Shown in pieces: positions 17,334 through 25,962 of a stretch of 64,000 nucleotides of DNA. This stretch comes from Azospirillum sp. SYSU D00513 (GTDB lineage Bacteria; Pseudomonadota; Alphaproteobacteria; Azospirillales; Azospirillaceae): the NCBI RefSeq assembly GCF_017356015.1, contig NZ_JAFIQV010000021.1:1-64000 (forward strand). The letters run 5' to 3'. The position numbers and the translations under genes are program-made. Positions within the stretch are counted from its first letter, which is position 1, and each line of letters starts with the position of its first letter. Under the pieces are notes generated by a model. That model saw only the letters and a program-made list of their open reading frames with translations. It did no database searches and was not told the origin of the DNA.

Positions 17334-17816
17334 TCACTCCGCCAGATGGCCCAAGGGCAGGGCGGTGCGGTAGCGCACCTGTTTCAGCGCGAAGCTCGAC
17401 CGGATGCCTGCGACGCCGGGGATGCGGGTCAGATGCTCCTTCAGGAAGCGCTCGTAGGTGGCGAGGTCCGGCACCACGACCCGCAGCAGATAGTCCGAAT
17501 CCCCGGTCATCAGGTAGCATTCCAGCACCTCCGGCCATTGCATGACCGCGGCCTCGAAGGCGCCGAGCCGCTCCTCCACCTGCCGTTCCAGCGAGACGCT
17601 GACGAAGATGTTCACCGGCAACTCGACCGAGGCCGGATCGACCAGCGCCACGCAGCGGGTGATCACCCCGGCCTCCTCCAGTGCCTTGACGCGCCGCAGG
17701 CAGGGGGACGGCGACAGGCCGACGCGCTCCGCCAGCTCGTTGTTCGGGATGCGGCCGTCCTCCTGGAGGAGGGCGAGGATCTTGCGGTCGATGCGGTCGA
17801 GCTTGATTCTTGGCAT
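17334..17816 (-). CDS. Lrp/AsnC-family transcription regulator, 160 aa
   Basis: The N-terminal winged HTH reads [47 protein letters not shown], the canonical Lrp/AsnC pattern. The C-terminal RAM (ligand-binding) domain contains [21 protein letters not shown]. It diverges from the E1-like gene across 139 bases that hold a 31-bp palindrome, probably its operator. An alternative ATG at 17846 would place the palindrome inside the coding region, which favours the start at 17816. In Pseudomonas putida an Lrp-type MdeR controls mdeAB, where MdeB is an E1-like enzyme; the same pairing is seen here. Confidence 0.9.
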   Translation of the reverse strand: MPRIKLDRIDRKILALLQEDGRIPNNELAERVGLSPSPCLRRVKALEEAGVITRCVALVDPASVELPVNIFVSVSLERQVEERLGAFEAAVMQWPEVLECYLMTGDSDYLLRVVVPDLATYERFLKEHLTRIPGVAGIRSSFALKQVRYRTALPLGHLAE

Positions 17817-17832
17817 GGGATGCTGATTCCGG

Positions 17833-17863
17833 CCCTGGATTGGCATCCGATGCTAATCCAGGG
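17833..17863. promoter_or_regulatory. 31-bp palindrome, probable Lrp-type operator
   Basis: CCCTGGATT (17833-17841) mirrors AATCCAGGG (17855-17863), and inside it GCATC (17843-17847) mirrors GATGC (17849-17853). Fourteen of fifteen base pairs match around the centre at 17848. A related half-site, GATGCTGATTCC, lies at 17819-17830 next to the regulator's start. The position between the divergent genes fits control of both. Confidence 0.7.
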
Positions 17864-17955
17864 GGTACCGACAACGCCACTTCGCAAACTCATGCCGCGT
17901 CACAAATGATAGGCTTCTCCAACGATTGAAGCCTGTCCTTGGAAGGGATGACGCC

Positions 17956-20376
17956 ATGGCCGCGACCGCATCGAACCACGCCGACCTCGCCTGCCTGCGC
18001 GAGCTGGAGCGCAAGGTTCTCTGGCTCGCCTCCTGGACCATCCACAACGCCAACCACGTCCGCGAGAACCTGGACGGGCTGAAGATCGGCGGGCACCAGG
18101 CCTCCTCGGCGTCGCTGGCGACGATCATGACGGCGCTCTACTTCGCCGTGCTGCGGCCGGAGGACCGGGTGGCCGTGAAGCCCCACGCCAGCCCGAACTT
18201 CCACGCCATCCAGTATCTGCTGGGCAACCAGACGCGGGAGAAGCTGGAGAACTTTCGCGGCTACAAGGGCGCCCAGTCCTACCCGTCGCGCACAAAGGAC
18301 ATCGACGACGTGGATTTCTCCACCGGCTCGGTCGGGCTGGGGGTGGCGCAGACCCTCTTCGCCTCGCTGGTGCAGGACTACCTGAAGGCCAAGGGCTGGG
18401 CGAAGGACCTGCCCGAGGGGCGCATGGTCTCGCTGGTCGGCGACGCCGAGATGGACGAGGGCAACATCTTCGAGGCCCTGCAGGAGGGCTGGAAGCACGG
18501 GCTGCGCAACACCTGGTGGATCGTCGACTACAACCGGCAGAGCCTGGACGCGGTCATCCGCGAAGGGCTGTGGGAGCGGCTGGAGAACATCTTCCGCGCC
18601 TTCGGCTGGGACGTGGTGATCCTGAAATACGGCACGCTGATGCAGGAGGCCTTCCGGGAGCCGGGCGGCGAGCGGCTGCGGGAATGGATCGACGGCTGCC
18701 CGAACCAGCTCTATTCGGCGCTGACCTATCAGGCGGCGGCGCAGGGCGGGGCGGTCTGGCGCCGCCGGCTGCTGGACGATCTCGGCGACCAGGGACCCGT
18801 CACCCGCCTGATCGATAGCCGCAGCGACGAGGAGCTGGCCGCCCTGATGGGCAACCTCGGCGGCCACGACCTGCCGTCGCTGCTCGACGCCTTCGAGGCC
18901 GCGCGCCGGCACGACCGGCCGGTCTGCTTCATCGCCTACACGGTCAAGGGTTTCGGCCTGCCACTGGCCGGGCACAAGGACAACCATTCCGGCCTGCTGA
19001 CGCCCGCCCAGATGGAGGGCTTCCGGGCCGCCAACGGCATCCGCCCCGGCCATGAGTGGGACCGGTTCGAGGGGCTGTCCCTGGATCCCGCGGCCCTGGA
19101 GGGCTTCCTGAAGCGGGTGCCCTTCGCCCAGAAGGGCCGGCGGCGTTACGAGGCCCCCGCCGTCGCGGTCCCGGCCGCCCTGCCGGTGCCGGCGCAGAAG
19201 AGCCTGTCCACCCAGGCCGCCTTCGGCCTGATCCTGAACGAGCTGGGACGGGAACGGTCGGACCTCGCCGCTCGGATCGTGACCACGGCGCCGGACGTCA
19301 CCGTCTCCACCAACCTCGGCGCCTGGGTGAACCGGCGCGGCCTCTTCGCCAAGAGCGAGGCCGCCGACCTCTTCAAGAAGGAGCGGATCCCCTCGACCTA
19401 CGCCTGGGAGTTCTCGGCCAAGGGCCAGCACCTGGAGCTGGGAATCGCGGAGTCCAACCTGTTCATCCTGCTGTCGGCGCTGGGCCTGTCGCATTCCCTG
19501 TTCGGGGAACGGCTGCTGCCCATCGGCACCGTCTACGACCCCTTCATCATGCGCGGCGCCGACCAGCTCAACTACGCCTGCTACCAGGACGCCCGCTTCC
19601 TGCTGGTCGCCACCCCGTCGGGCGTGACCCTGGCGCCGGAAGGCGGGGCGCACCAGTCCATCGCCACGCCGCTGGTCGGCATGGCCCAGGACGGGCTGGC
19701 CTATTTCGAGCCGGCCTTCGCCGACGAGCTGGCCGTGATCATGCGCTGGGCCTTCGACTACATGCAGCGCGACGGCGAGGGGCAGCCGGGCGAGCGCAAC
19801 TGGCTGCGCGACGAGACCGGCGGCTCGGTCTATCTGCGCCTGTCCTCGCGCGCGCTGGAGCAGCCCAGCCGGACCATGGACGCGGACCTCGCCCGCGACG
19901 TGGTGGACGGTGCCTACTGGCTGCGTCCGCCGGGGCCGAACGCCCAGGTCGTCGTCGCCTACACCGGCGCCGTCGCGCCCGAGGCCATCGAGGCGGTGGG
20001 CATGCTGGGCGAGGACCGGCGCGACGTCGGGCTGCTCGCCATCACCTCCGCCGACCGGCTCCAGGCCGGCTGGAGCGCCGCCCAGCGGGCGCGCGAGCGC
20101 GGCATGACCCACGCCCGCTCCCACATCGAACGGCTGCTGGCCGCCGTGCCCTCCCACTGCGCGCTCGTCACCGTGCTGGACGGCCACCCGGCGACGCTCG
20201 GCTGGCTCGGCTCGGTCGAGGGGCACCGCACGCGGGCGCTGGGCGTCGAGCATTTCGGCCAGACCGGCACCATCGCCGACCTGTACCGCCATTTCGGCAT
20301 CGACGCCCAGGGCATCGCCCGCGCCGCCGAAGCCCTGTCGCCGGGCCGCCCGGTGCGGCACCTGAAGGCGGTTTGA
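17956..20376 (+). CDS. pyruvate dehydrogenase E1-like 2-oxoacid dehydrogenase (AceE/MdeB type), 806 aa
   Basis: This is a homodimeric transketolase-fold enzyme. The thiamin diphosphate motif GDAEMDEGNIFEAL ... NRQS is at about 163-200. The transketolase pyrimidine domain has ELGIAESNLFILLSALG, and a C-terminal domain follows. The length is about 80 residues below AceE (about 890). ATG 17956 follows GGAAGGG by eight bases. The family decarboxylates pyruvate or 2-oxobutyrate and passes the acyl group to a dihydrolipoyl acyltransferase. No E2 or E3 gene is nearby, so it would borrow them. MdeB of P. putida acts on 2-oxobutyrate from methionine breakdown; the Lrp neighbour is consistent, but mdeA is absent here, so the substrate stays open. 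Confidence 0.82.
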   Translation: MAATASNHADLACLRELERKVLWLASWTIHNANHVRENLDGLKIGGHQASSASLATIMTALYFAVLRPEDRVAVKPHASPNFHAIQYLLGNQTREKLENFRGYKGAQSYPSRTKDIDDVDFSTGSVGLGVAQTLFASLVQDYLKAKGWAKDLPEGRMVSLVGDAEMDEGNIFEALQEGWKHGLRNTWWIVDYNRQSLDAVIREGLWERLENIFRAFGWDVVILKYGTLMQEAFREPGGERLREWIDGCPNQLYSALTYQAAAQGGAVWRRRLLDDLGDQGPVTRLIDSRSDEELAALMGNLGGHDLPSLLDAFEAARRHDRPVCFIAYTVKGFGLPLAGHKDNHSGLLTPAQMEGFRAANGIRPGHEWDRFEGLSLDPAALEGFLKRVPFAQKGRRRYEAPAVAVPAALPVPAQKSLSTQAAFGLILNELGRERSDLAARIVTTAPDVTVSTNLGAWVNRRGLFAKSEAADLFKKERIPSTYAWEFSAKGQHLELGIAESNLFILLSALGLSHSLFGERLLPIGTVYDPFIMRGADQLNYACYQDARFLLVATPSGVTLAPEGGAHQSIATPLVGMAQDGLAYFEPAFADELAVIMRWAFDYMQRDGEGQPGERNWLRDETGGSVYLRLSSRALEQPSRTMDADLARDVVDGAYWLRPPGPNAQVVVAYTGAVAPEAIEAVGMLGEDRRDVGLLAITSADRLQAGWSAAQRARERGMTHARSHIERLLAAVPSHCALVTVLDGHPATLGWLGSVEGHRTRALGVEHFGQTGTIADLYRHFGIDAQGIARAAEALSPGRPVRHLKAV

Positions 20377-20437
20377 GGGGGAGGGACTTTCCTCCTCTTC
20401 AATGCATAAATCATAGGGAAAATAGCGACTTAGCCGT

Positions 20438-20731
20438 CACCCCCGCGAAAGCGCAAAGGCGCTAACTTTTGCATGTCGGCCCCTTTTGCCGAAACCTGCA
20501 ACCTCCCTCCTCGTCATTCCCGCGAAAGCGGGAATCCAGTCCGTCCCGTAGCGAACCCTTTGGAAACTCTGGATCCCCGCGTCCGCGGGGATGACGGTGG
20601 AAGGTGGTCGGAACCTTGCTTTGGTCGAACAACCCTCAAAGTTAGCGCCTATGCGCGAAAGCGGGGATCCAGGGTTTCCAACGGTTCCGCTTTGGGAGGA
20701 ACTGGATCCCCGCTTTCGCGGGGATGACGGA
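20438..20731. repeat. mosaic of REP-like palindromic repeats
   Basis: Four GC-rich palindromes of the type GTCATtCCCGCGaaaGCGGGaATCCAG occur at about 20512-20540, 20568-20598, 20653-20674 and 20702-20731. The unit 20512-20598 reappears inverted and diverged at 20653-20731; compare GAACCCTTTGGAAACTC with the complement of GGGTTTCCAACGGTTC. A second element, GCGCAAAGGCGCTAACTTT (20451-20469), reappears inverted near 20636-20655. This fills the gap from 20377 to 20792, which has no gene. These look like non-coding mobile repeats (REP/MITE-like), with no transposase present. Confidence 0.85.
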
Positions 20732-20792
20732 AAAATATTGATTTTCAAAGGCTTCCCGAGGAAACGCCGGCTTGAATGGCGGGTCCTCCGCC

Positions 20793-21707
20793 TCACCCCG
20801 GCAACCGGAAGGTCCCCCGGCTGACCGTGACGGCGCTGCCGCCGATGCGCACGGCGTGGGGGCGGCCCGCCTCGGTCTCCGCTTCGATGCGGATCAGGCT
20901 GGGGCGGCCCATGTCCTCGCCCTGGTGGAGGTTCCAGCCGGTGAGGCCGGTGCCGAGTGTCTGGCGGGCGGCGAGGAAGCCGGCGAGCGCCGTGGCGGCG
21001 GCACCCGTGGCCGGATCCTCGGCGATGCCCATGGCCGGCGCGAACATGCGGGCGTGGATGCTGCGGCCGGCCTGCCAGTCCTCCATGAAGACCGGGAAGA
21101 GGTGCGGGGACGCCGTCTCCGCGATCTCCGCCCGCCAGACCGACAGGTCCAGGCGGATGGCGGAGAGTGCTGCGCGCGACGCGACGGGCACGATGGTGAA
21201 GGGCACGCCGGCGCTGTAGACGGCGGGCAGGGAGCCGGCCCGCGTGATGGCCTCCAGCGGCAGGCCGAGCAGACGGGCGAGGATGGAGAGCGGCGGGGCG
21301 TCGGCCACCGCTTCCGGAAGCCGGGCGCTCGACAGCACGGCGAAGAGCGGGCCTTCCTGGGGCCGGTCGATGCGGACGGGGATCGGCCCGACCTTCTCCC
21401 CCAGCACGATGCTCCAGGGGCCGTCGCCCTCCAGCGCGCCGATCTCCGCCAGGATGATCGCCGTACCGATGGTCGGGTGGCCGGCGAAGGGCAGTTCCAT
21501 GGAGGGGGTGAAGATCCGCACGTCGCGGGTGTGACCCCGGTCGGACGGGGGCAGCACGAAGACGGTCTCGCTGAGGTTCAGCTCACGCGCGATGGCCTGC
21601 ATCGTCGCGTCGTCCAGCCCGCGCCCGTCCGGGAAGACGGCCAGCGGGTTGCCGCCGAACAGCCGGTCGGTGAAGACGTCGGCCGTGATGAAGTCCAGCG
21701 TGCGCAT
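20793..21707 (-). CDS. PhzF/PhzC-family isomerase, 304 aa
   Basis: The protein shows the PhzF double hot-dog fold signature: DVFTDRLFGGNPLAVFPDG at the start with the conserved Asn-Pro-Ala/Leu-Val and the catalytic acidic residue region LNLSETVFVLPP, then FTPSMELPFAGHPTIGTA, and later EDPATGAAATALAGFL. The family includes isomerases and epimerases of small metabolites; the substrate here is unknown. Start ATG 21707 follows GGGGAACGAGGG. It stands alone between the repeat region and an SDR gene. Confidence 0.9.
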   Translation of the reverse strand: MRTLDFITADVFTDRLFGGNPLAVFPDGRGLDDATMQAIARELNLSETVFVLPPSDRGHTRDVRIFTPSMELPFAGHPTIGTAIILAEIGALEGDGPWSIVLGEKVGPIPVRIDRPQEGPLFAVLSSARLPEAVADAPPLSILARLLGLPLEAITRAGSLPAVYSAGVPFTIVPVASRAALSAIRLDLSVWRAEIAETASPHLFPVFMEDWQAGRSIHARMFAPAMGIAEDPATGAAATALAGFLAARQTLGTGLTGWNLHQGEDMGRPSLIRIEAETEAGRPHAVRIGGSAVTVSRGTFRLPG

Positions 21708-21861
21708 CCCTCGTTCCCCTCCGTTGCCGGCCCCTTGGGCACGGTCACGGTCGAGTTTCGGGAAAGCGGGGCCGGCCGACAAACGGGAAATATTCAGGCG
21801 AGGATTAGGAAAGCTAATGCGTGCGGGACCGGCGGCACGGCCGGTCCCGCTTTCATGTCGA

Positions 21862-22656
21862 TCAGGCTATCGTCTCGACGACGCCGCCATCCACCCGCAG
21901 CGCTGCCCCGGTGGTCGCCGAGGCCTGCGGGGAGGCGACGTAGACGGCGAGGTTGGCGACCTCCTCCACCGTGGCCGCGCGCTGGATGATGGAGCTGGGG
22001 CGGTTGGCCATCACGAAGTCCGCCGCGATCGCCTCGATGTCCTTGCCGGAGCGCTCCCGGTCCTCCTCCAGCATCGCGCGCAGCCCTTCGGACAGGGTCG
22101 GGCCGGGCAGGATGGCGTTGACCGTGACGCCGGTGCCGGCCATGCGTTTGGCGAGGCCGCGCGACAGCGACAGGTCGGCGGTCTTGGTGACGCCGTAATG
22201 GATCATGTCCGCGGGGATGTTCAGCGCGGATTCCGACGACAGGAAGATCACGCGGCCCCAGCCGCGCTCCGCCATGCCCGGCAGGTAGGCGCGCGACAGC
22301 CGCACGCCCGACAGCAGGTTCACCGCCAGGAAACGCTCCCACACGTCGTCGGGCGTCTCGAAGAAATCCTGCGGGCCGAAGATGCCGACGTTGTTGACGA
22401 GGATGTCGGCACTGGGCTCGGCCCGGACGAGGGCGGCGCAGCCCTCCGCCGTGCCGAGGTCGGCGGCCACGCCGCGCGCCCGCGCGCCGGACACTTCGCC
22501 GGCCAGGCGGGCAACGGCCTTGTCCACGGCCTCTTGGCCCCGGCCGTTCAGCACGACCTCCGCCCCCGCCTGGGCCAGCCCCTTGGCGATGGCGTAGCCG
22601 ATGCCGGCGGTCGATCCGGTGACGATGGCGGTCTTGCCGGTCAGGTCGATCCTCAT
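21862..22656 (-). CDS. SDR-family oxidoreductase, 264 aa
   Basis: A classical short-chain dehydrogenase: NAD(P) motif TGSTAGIG (about 14-21), NNVG (about 89-92), and catalytic Ser in FLSSESA with Tyr/Lys in YGVTK. The C-terminus ends LRVDGGVVETIA. The inserted stretch LEEDRERSGKDIEAIAADFV near residue 200 is a substrate-loop feature often seen in SDRs of unknown specificity. It is followed downstream by a glyoxalase-type gene and preceded by PhzF, all on the minus strand. GAGGAG lies eight bases before the start. Confidence 0.9.
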   Translation of the reverse strand: MRIDLTGKTAIVTGSTAGIGYAIAKGLAQAGAEVVLNGRGQEAVDKAVARLAGEVSGARARGVAADLGTAEGCAALVRAEPSADILVNNVGIFGPQDFFETPDDVWERFLAVNLLSGVRLSRAYLPGMAERGWGRVIFLSSESALNIPADMIHYGVTKTADLSLSRGLAKRMAGTGVTVNAILPGPTLSEGLRAMLEEDRERSGKDIEAIAADFVMANRPSSIIQRAATVEEVANLAVYVASPQASATTGAALRVDGGVVETIA

Positions 22657-22697
22657 GCGCGTGTCTCCTCGCGTGTCGTTTGGTTCGGGGTTGATGG

Positions 22698-23090
22698 TCA
22701 GGCGTCCGGCGGGACGCCGCCCTCCCGGAACACCAGTTCCAGAAGGATGCCGCCCGGCGTCCGGATGAAGAGCCGCCGCTCGCCCAGCTCCGGCAGTTCC
22801 ATGCGGGAGTAGGGGATGCCGAGCGCATCCAGCTTCGCCCGGTACCCCGCGTAGCCGCTGAGCCGGAAGCCGACATGATCGATGGCCTCGCCGGCACGGC
22901 CATGTCCCGGGCGGCCTTCAGCAGGTCCCTGTCCGGGGATCAGATGGACCACCGGCTCTCCGTCCCGGTAGAGCCAGTGGCCCGGAAAGCCGAAATCGGG
23001 GCGGTAGCCCGGCTTCAGCTCCAGGACCGCCTCAAGGAAGGCGCGGGTGCCCTCCAGGTCGTGGGTGCGGAGCGTCACGTGGTCAAGCAT
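22698..23090 (-). CDS. VOC-superfamily (glyoxalase/dioxygenase-fold) protein, 130 aa
   Basis: The VOC fold is seen as paired beta-alpha-beta-beta-beta units: MLDHVTLRTHDLEGTRAFLEAVL at the start and HVGFRLSGYAGYRAKLDALGI later, with metal-ligand-type His5, His near GEPVVHLIPG and a Glu in ILLELVF. Such proteins are metal-dependent isomerases, lyases or dioxygenases. It lies 7 bases downstream of the atypical SDR gene and was probably made from one message with it. Confidence 0.85.
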   Translation of the reverse strand: MLDHVTLRTHDLEGTRAFLEAVLELKPGYRPDFGFPGHWLYRDGEPVVHLIPGQGPAEGRPGHGRAGEAIDHVGFRLSGYAGYRAKLDALGIPYSRMELPELGERRLFIRTPGGILLELVFREGGVPPDA

Positions 23091-23097
23091 GGCGTCC

Positions 23098-23811
23098 TCA
23101 GGCGATGGCCCCGCCGCCGTCGACCCGCACGGTCGATCCGGTCGCGAAGGGCGTCGTGATCAGGAACAGCACGGCGTTCGCGATGTCCTCGGGCTGGCCC
23201 ATGCGGCGGGCCGGCAGGGTCTCGGCGGCGCGGGCGAAGATGGCGTCCCGCTTGTCGCCGGGCAGGCGCGACCAGAGCGGCGTGTCGATCAGCCCCGGCG
23301 AGACGGCGTTGACGCGCACCGGCGCCAGCTCCAGCGCGAGGCCGCGGGCCAGCGCCTCCAGCGCCGCGTTGATCGCCCCCTGAAGGACCGAGCTGGCCGA
23401 GGGGCGGACGCTGAGGAAGCCGGAGATGAGGGTCAGCGATCCGCCCTCCCGGATGCGCGCGGCGCGGGCGACGCGGTAGGCGCCCCAGAACTTGCTCTCC
23501 ATGGCGGACCGGGCGTCGGCGAGGCCGAGCGACCGGACCGGGCCGGAGGGGGTCTGGGCGGCGGAGACCACGATGTGGTCCCAGGGCGTCCCTTCGGCGA
23601 AGAAGGCCTCGACCGCCGCCTCGTCGACCGTGTCGAGCACGGCGGCCCGCGCCTTCGGCCCGAGGCCGGCGAGTGCGGCGTCGAGTTTCGCTTGCGAGCG
23701 CGAGGCGATCGTCACCTCGGCCCCGGCCTCGGCGGCGCGGGCGGCGGCCGCGAGCCCGATCCCGGAGCTTCCGCCGAGCACCAGAACGCGCTGTCCGGTC
23801 AAATCCTGCAT
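23098..23811 (-). CDS. atypical SDR-family protein lacking the Tyr-Lys catalytic pair, 237 aa
   Basis: The Rossmann motif GGSSGIG is intact (about 13-19). The position of the usual YxxxK reads QGAIN (SSVLQGAINAALEALARGLALEL), so Tyr and Lys are replaced by Gln and Asn. The C-terminus VRVDGGGAIA is normal. Without Tyr/Lys, standard hydride-transfer catalysis is doubtful; the protein may use another residue or bind nucleotide only. It diverges from a LysR gene over 116 bases, so that LysR probably controls it and the VOC gene. Confidence 0.85.
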   Translation of the reverse strand: MQDLTGQRVLVLGGSSGIGLAAAARAAEAGAEVTIASRSQAKLDAALAGLGPKARAAVLDTVDEAAVEAFFAEGTPWDHIVVSAAQTPSGPVRSLGLADARSAMESKFWGAYRVARAARIREGGSLTLISGFLSVRPSASSVLQGAINAALEALARGLALELAPVRVNAVSPGLIDTPLWSRLPGDKRDAIFARAAETLPARRMGQPEDIANAVLFLITTPFATGSTVRVDGGGAIA

Positions 23812-23927
23812 GGGAGCACCTGTCCTCTGGGGTTTCGTCCTCGTTTCGATGGACAGAGGCTAGCTCTTGCGGAAGCTGGCGATAATCCGCCTAATCGGAG
23901 AAGGTTTCTTGCGGGATCGGCAAGGCT

Positions 23928-24824
23928 ATGGCGGACAATCTCTTCGACATGACAGTGTTCGTCCGGGTGGTGGAGACGGGCAGCCTCTCCGCCGCGGCGC
24001 GGGCGCTGAACCTCTCGCTCGCGGTGGTGAGCCGCAAGCTCGCGCGGCTGGAGGAGCGGCTGGGCGTGCGGCTCATCAACCGCAGCACCCGCAGCCTCGC
24101 CCTGACGGAGGAGGGGGCGAGCTTCCACGCGCGCTGCGCCCGCATCCTCGCGGAGATTGAGGAGGCCGAGCTGGAGGTCACGCGCGGGCGCCACGAGGCG
24201 AGCGGCCTGCTGCGCGTCACCGCGACCGTCGCCTTTGGCCGGCGCCGCCTCGCCCCGCTGCTCCAGGAGTTCCGGGCGCTGCATCCCGGCCTGCAGATCC
24301 AGCTCGACGCCTCGGACACCATCGTGAACATCGTCGATGCGGGCTACGACCTCGCCGTGCGCTTCGGGGCGCTGGCCGATTCCAGCCTCGTCGCCCGGCC
24401 GCTGGCCGCCAACGTGCGGGTCATCTGCGGCGCGCCCTCCTATCTCGACCGGCGCGGACGGCCCGCCGAGCCGGAGGACCTGCTGTCCCACGACTGCATC
24501 GTCTTCGGCGAACCGCCGCTGGACCATTGGAGCTTCGCCGACGGGCGCACCGTGCGCGTTCGGGGTGCCCTCATCACCAACGACGGCGAGCTGGCCCATG
24601 GCTGGGCGTTGCAGGGGGCGGGGCTGGTCCTGAAATCCATCTGGGACGTGCGCGACGACATCGCGGCCGGACGGCTGGAGACCGTGCTGCCGCACCGTCC
24701 CCTGCCGGCCTCGCCCATCCACGCCGTCTACCCGCACAGCCGCCACGCCGCCGCCAAGGTGCGGCTCTGCGTCGATTTCCTGGCCGAGCGGCTGAAGCGG
24801 GAAGCGCCGCTGCCGTTTGGGTGA
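23928..24824 (+). CDS. LysR-family transcription regulator, 298 aa
   Basis: The HTH is at about 5-62 (MTVFVRVVETGSLSAAARALNLSLAVVSRKLARLEERLGVRLINRSTR). The substrate-binding domain (about 90-295) contains LLRVTATVAFGRRRLAPLL and VDAGYDLAVRFGALADSSLVARPL, the CrgA/DsdC-like subgroup common near oxidoreductases. It diverges from the SDR/VOC pair (23098-23811, 22698-23090), the likely targets. Confidence 0.92.
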   Translation: MADNLFDMTVFVRVVETGSLSAAARALNLSLAVVSRKLARLEERLGVRLINRSTRSLALTEEGASFHARCARILAEIEEAELEVTRGRHEASGLLRVTATVAFGRRRLAPLLQEFRALHPGLQIQLDASDTIVNIVDAGYDLAVRFGALADSSLVARPLAANVRVICGAPSYLDRRGRPAEPEDLLSHDCIVFGEPPLDHWSFADGRTVRVRGALITNDGELAHGWALQGAGLVLKSIWDVRDDIAAGRLETVLPHRPLPASPIHAVYPHSRHAAAKVRLCVDFLAERLKREAPLPFG

Positions 24825-24934
24825 CGGCAATCCAGCAGGATTTCAGATTGAACTGATTTGAATTACGCGGTTCCCTAATCGTCGCCCGTCGCGCACCTTT
24901 CGCTCCGTCACCAACTCCCAGACGGAAGCTCAGA

Positions 24935-25918
24935 ATGCGCGCTCTGCTGCTGCGGGCCCATGGCGGGCCAGAGAATTTCGACATCGCCGAGGTTCCCCGG
25001 CCGGAGCCGCGTCCGGGCAGCCTGCTTGTCCGTATGGCGGCCACCTCGCTGAACCGGGTCGACATCCGCATCCGCGAGGGGCTGCCGATCGGCGGCGAGC
25101 TGCCGGCCATCCTCGGCGCGGACGTCGCCGGCACGGTGGAGGCCGTCGGCGAGGGCGTCACGGGCTTCCAGCCCGGCGACGAGGTCTATGGCTGCGCCGG
25201 CGGTGTGCGGGGGCAGGGCGGGACGCTGGCGGAGTTCATCGTCGCCGACGCCCGGCTGCTGGCCCACAAGCCGCGCAGCCTGTCCATGCGCGAGGCCGCG
25301 GCCCTGCCGCTGGTGGCGATCACCGCCTGGGACGCGCTGGAGCGCACGGCGGTCACCGAATCCGACCATGTGCTGGTCCATGCCGGCACCGGCGGGGTGG
25401 GGCATGTCGCCATCCAGCTCGCGAAAAGCCGGGGCGCCCGCGTGGCCGCCACCGTCTCCTCGCCCGAGAACGCGGAGATCGCGCGCGGCCTCGGCGCTGA
25501 CGCGACGATCCTCCACCGGGAGGAAGCCGTCGCCGACTATGTGCGGCGGCTGACCGGCGGGCGCGGCTTCGAGGTGGTGATCGACACGGTCGGCGGCGCC
25601 AACCTCGACAAATCCTTCCAGGCCGCCGCCCTCAACGGGCGGGTCGCCGCCACCGCCGCGCGCAGCACCCACGACCTCGGCCCGCTGCACCAGAAGGGGC
25701 TGTCGCTGCACGTCGTCTTCATGCTGATCCCGATGCTGCACGACCTGGGCCGCGAGCGCCACGGCCGCATCATGGCGGCGCTGGCCGAGCTGGCGGACAG
25801 GGGGGAGCTGCGCCCGCTCATCGACGAGCGCCGCTTCGACCTCGCCGGGGCCGCCGACGCCTACCGGCACCTGGAGAGCGGCAAGGCCCGCGGCAAGGTC
25901 GTCGTGGACATCGCCTGA
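24935..25918 (+). CDS. zinc-independent medium-chain dehydrogenase / quinone oxidoreductase, 327 aa
   Basis: MDR superfamily: the GroES-like N-terminus (SLNRVDIRIREG, GADVAGTVEAVGEGVTGFQPGDEVYGC) and Rossmann motif HAGTGGVGHVAIQLAK are clear. The zinc-ligand Cys/His residues of alcohol dehydrogenases are missing, which points to NADPH:quinone-type reductases. A GGAAG site precedes ATG 24935. It is followed by an EamA exporter and a second MDR gene; spacings of 44 and 45 bases suggest one operon. Confidence 0.88.
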   Translation: MRALLLRAHGGPENFDIAEVPRPEPRPGSLLVRMAATSLNRVDIRIREGLPIGGELPAILGADVAGTVEAVGEGVTGFQPGDEVYGCAGGVRGQGGTLAEFIVADARLLAHKPRSLSMREAAALPLVAITAWDALERTAVTESDHVLVHAGTGGVGHVAIQLAKSRGARVAATVSSPENAEIARGLGADATILHREEAVADYVRRLTGGRGFEVVIDTVGGANLDKSFQAAALNGRVAATAARSTHDLGPLHQKGLSLHVVFMLIPMLHDLGRERHGRIMAALAELADRGELRPLIDERRFDLAGAADAYRHLESGKARGKVVVDIA

Positions 25919-25962
25919 CGCGTCCTTCCATCCCATCGAACCGTCCGAACCGGAGCCCGGTC

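Noticed and set aside
17844..17860. Second sigma-54 promoter (TGGCAT ... GCTA)
   Set aside because: The -12 part lacks TTGC; the bases belong to the 31-bp palindrome.
17334..20376. Full methionine-degradation operon (mdeR-mdeA-mdeB)
   Set aside because: No methionine gamma-lyase gene is present between or beside the Lrp and E1-like genes.
20438..20731. CRISPR array
   Set aside because: Repeats are palindromic, in both orientations and unevenly spaced, with no cas genes; they fit REP-like elements.
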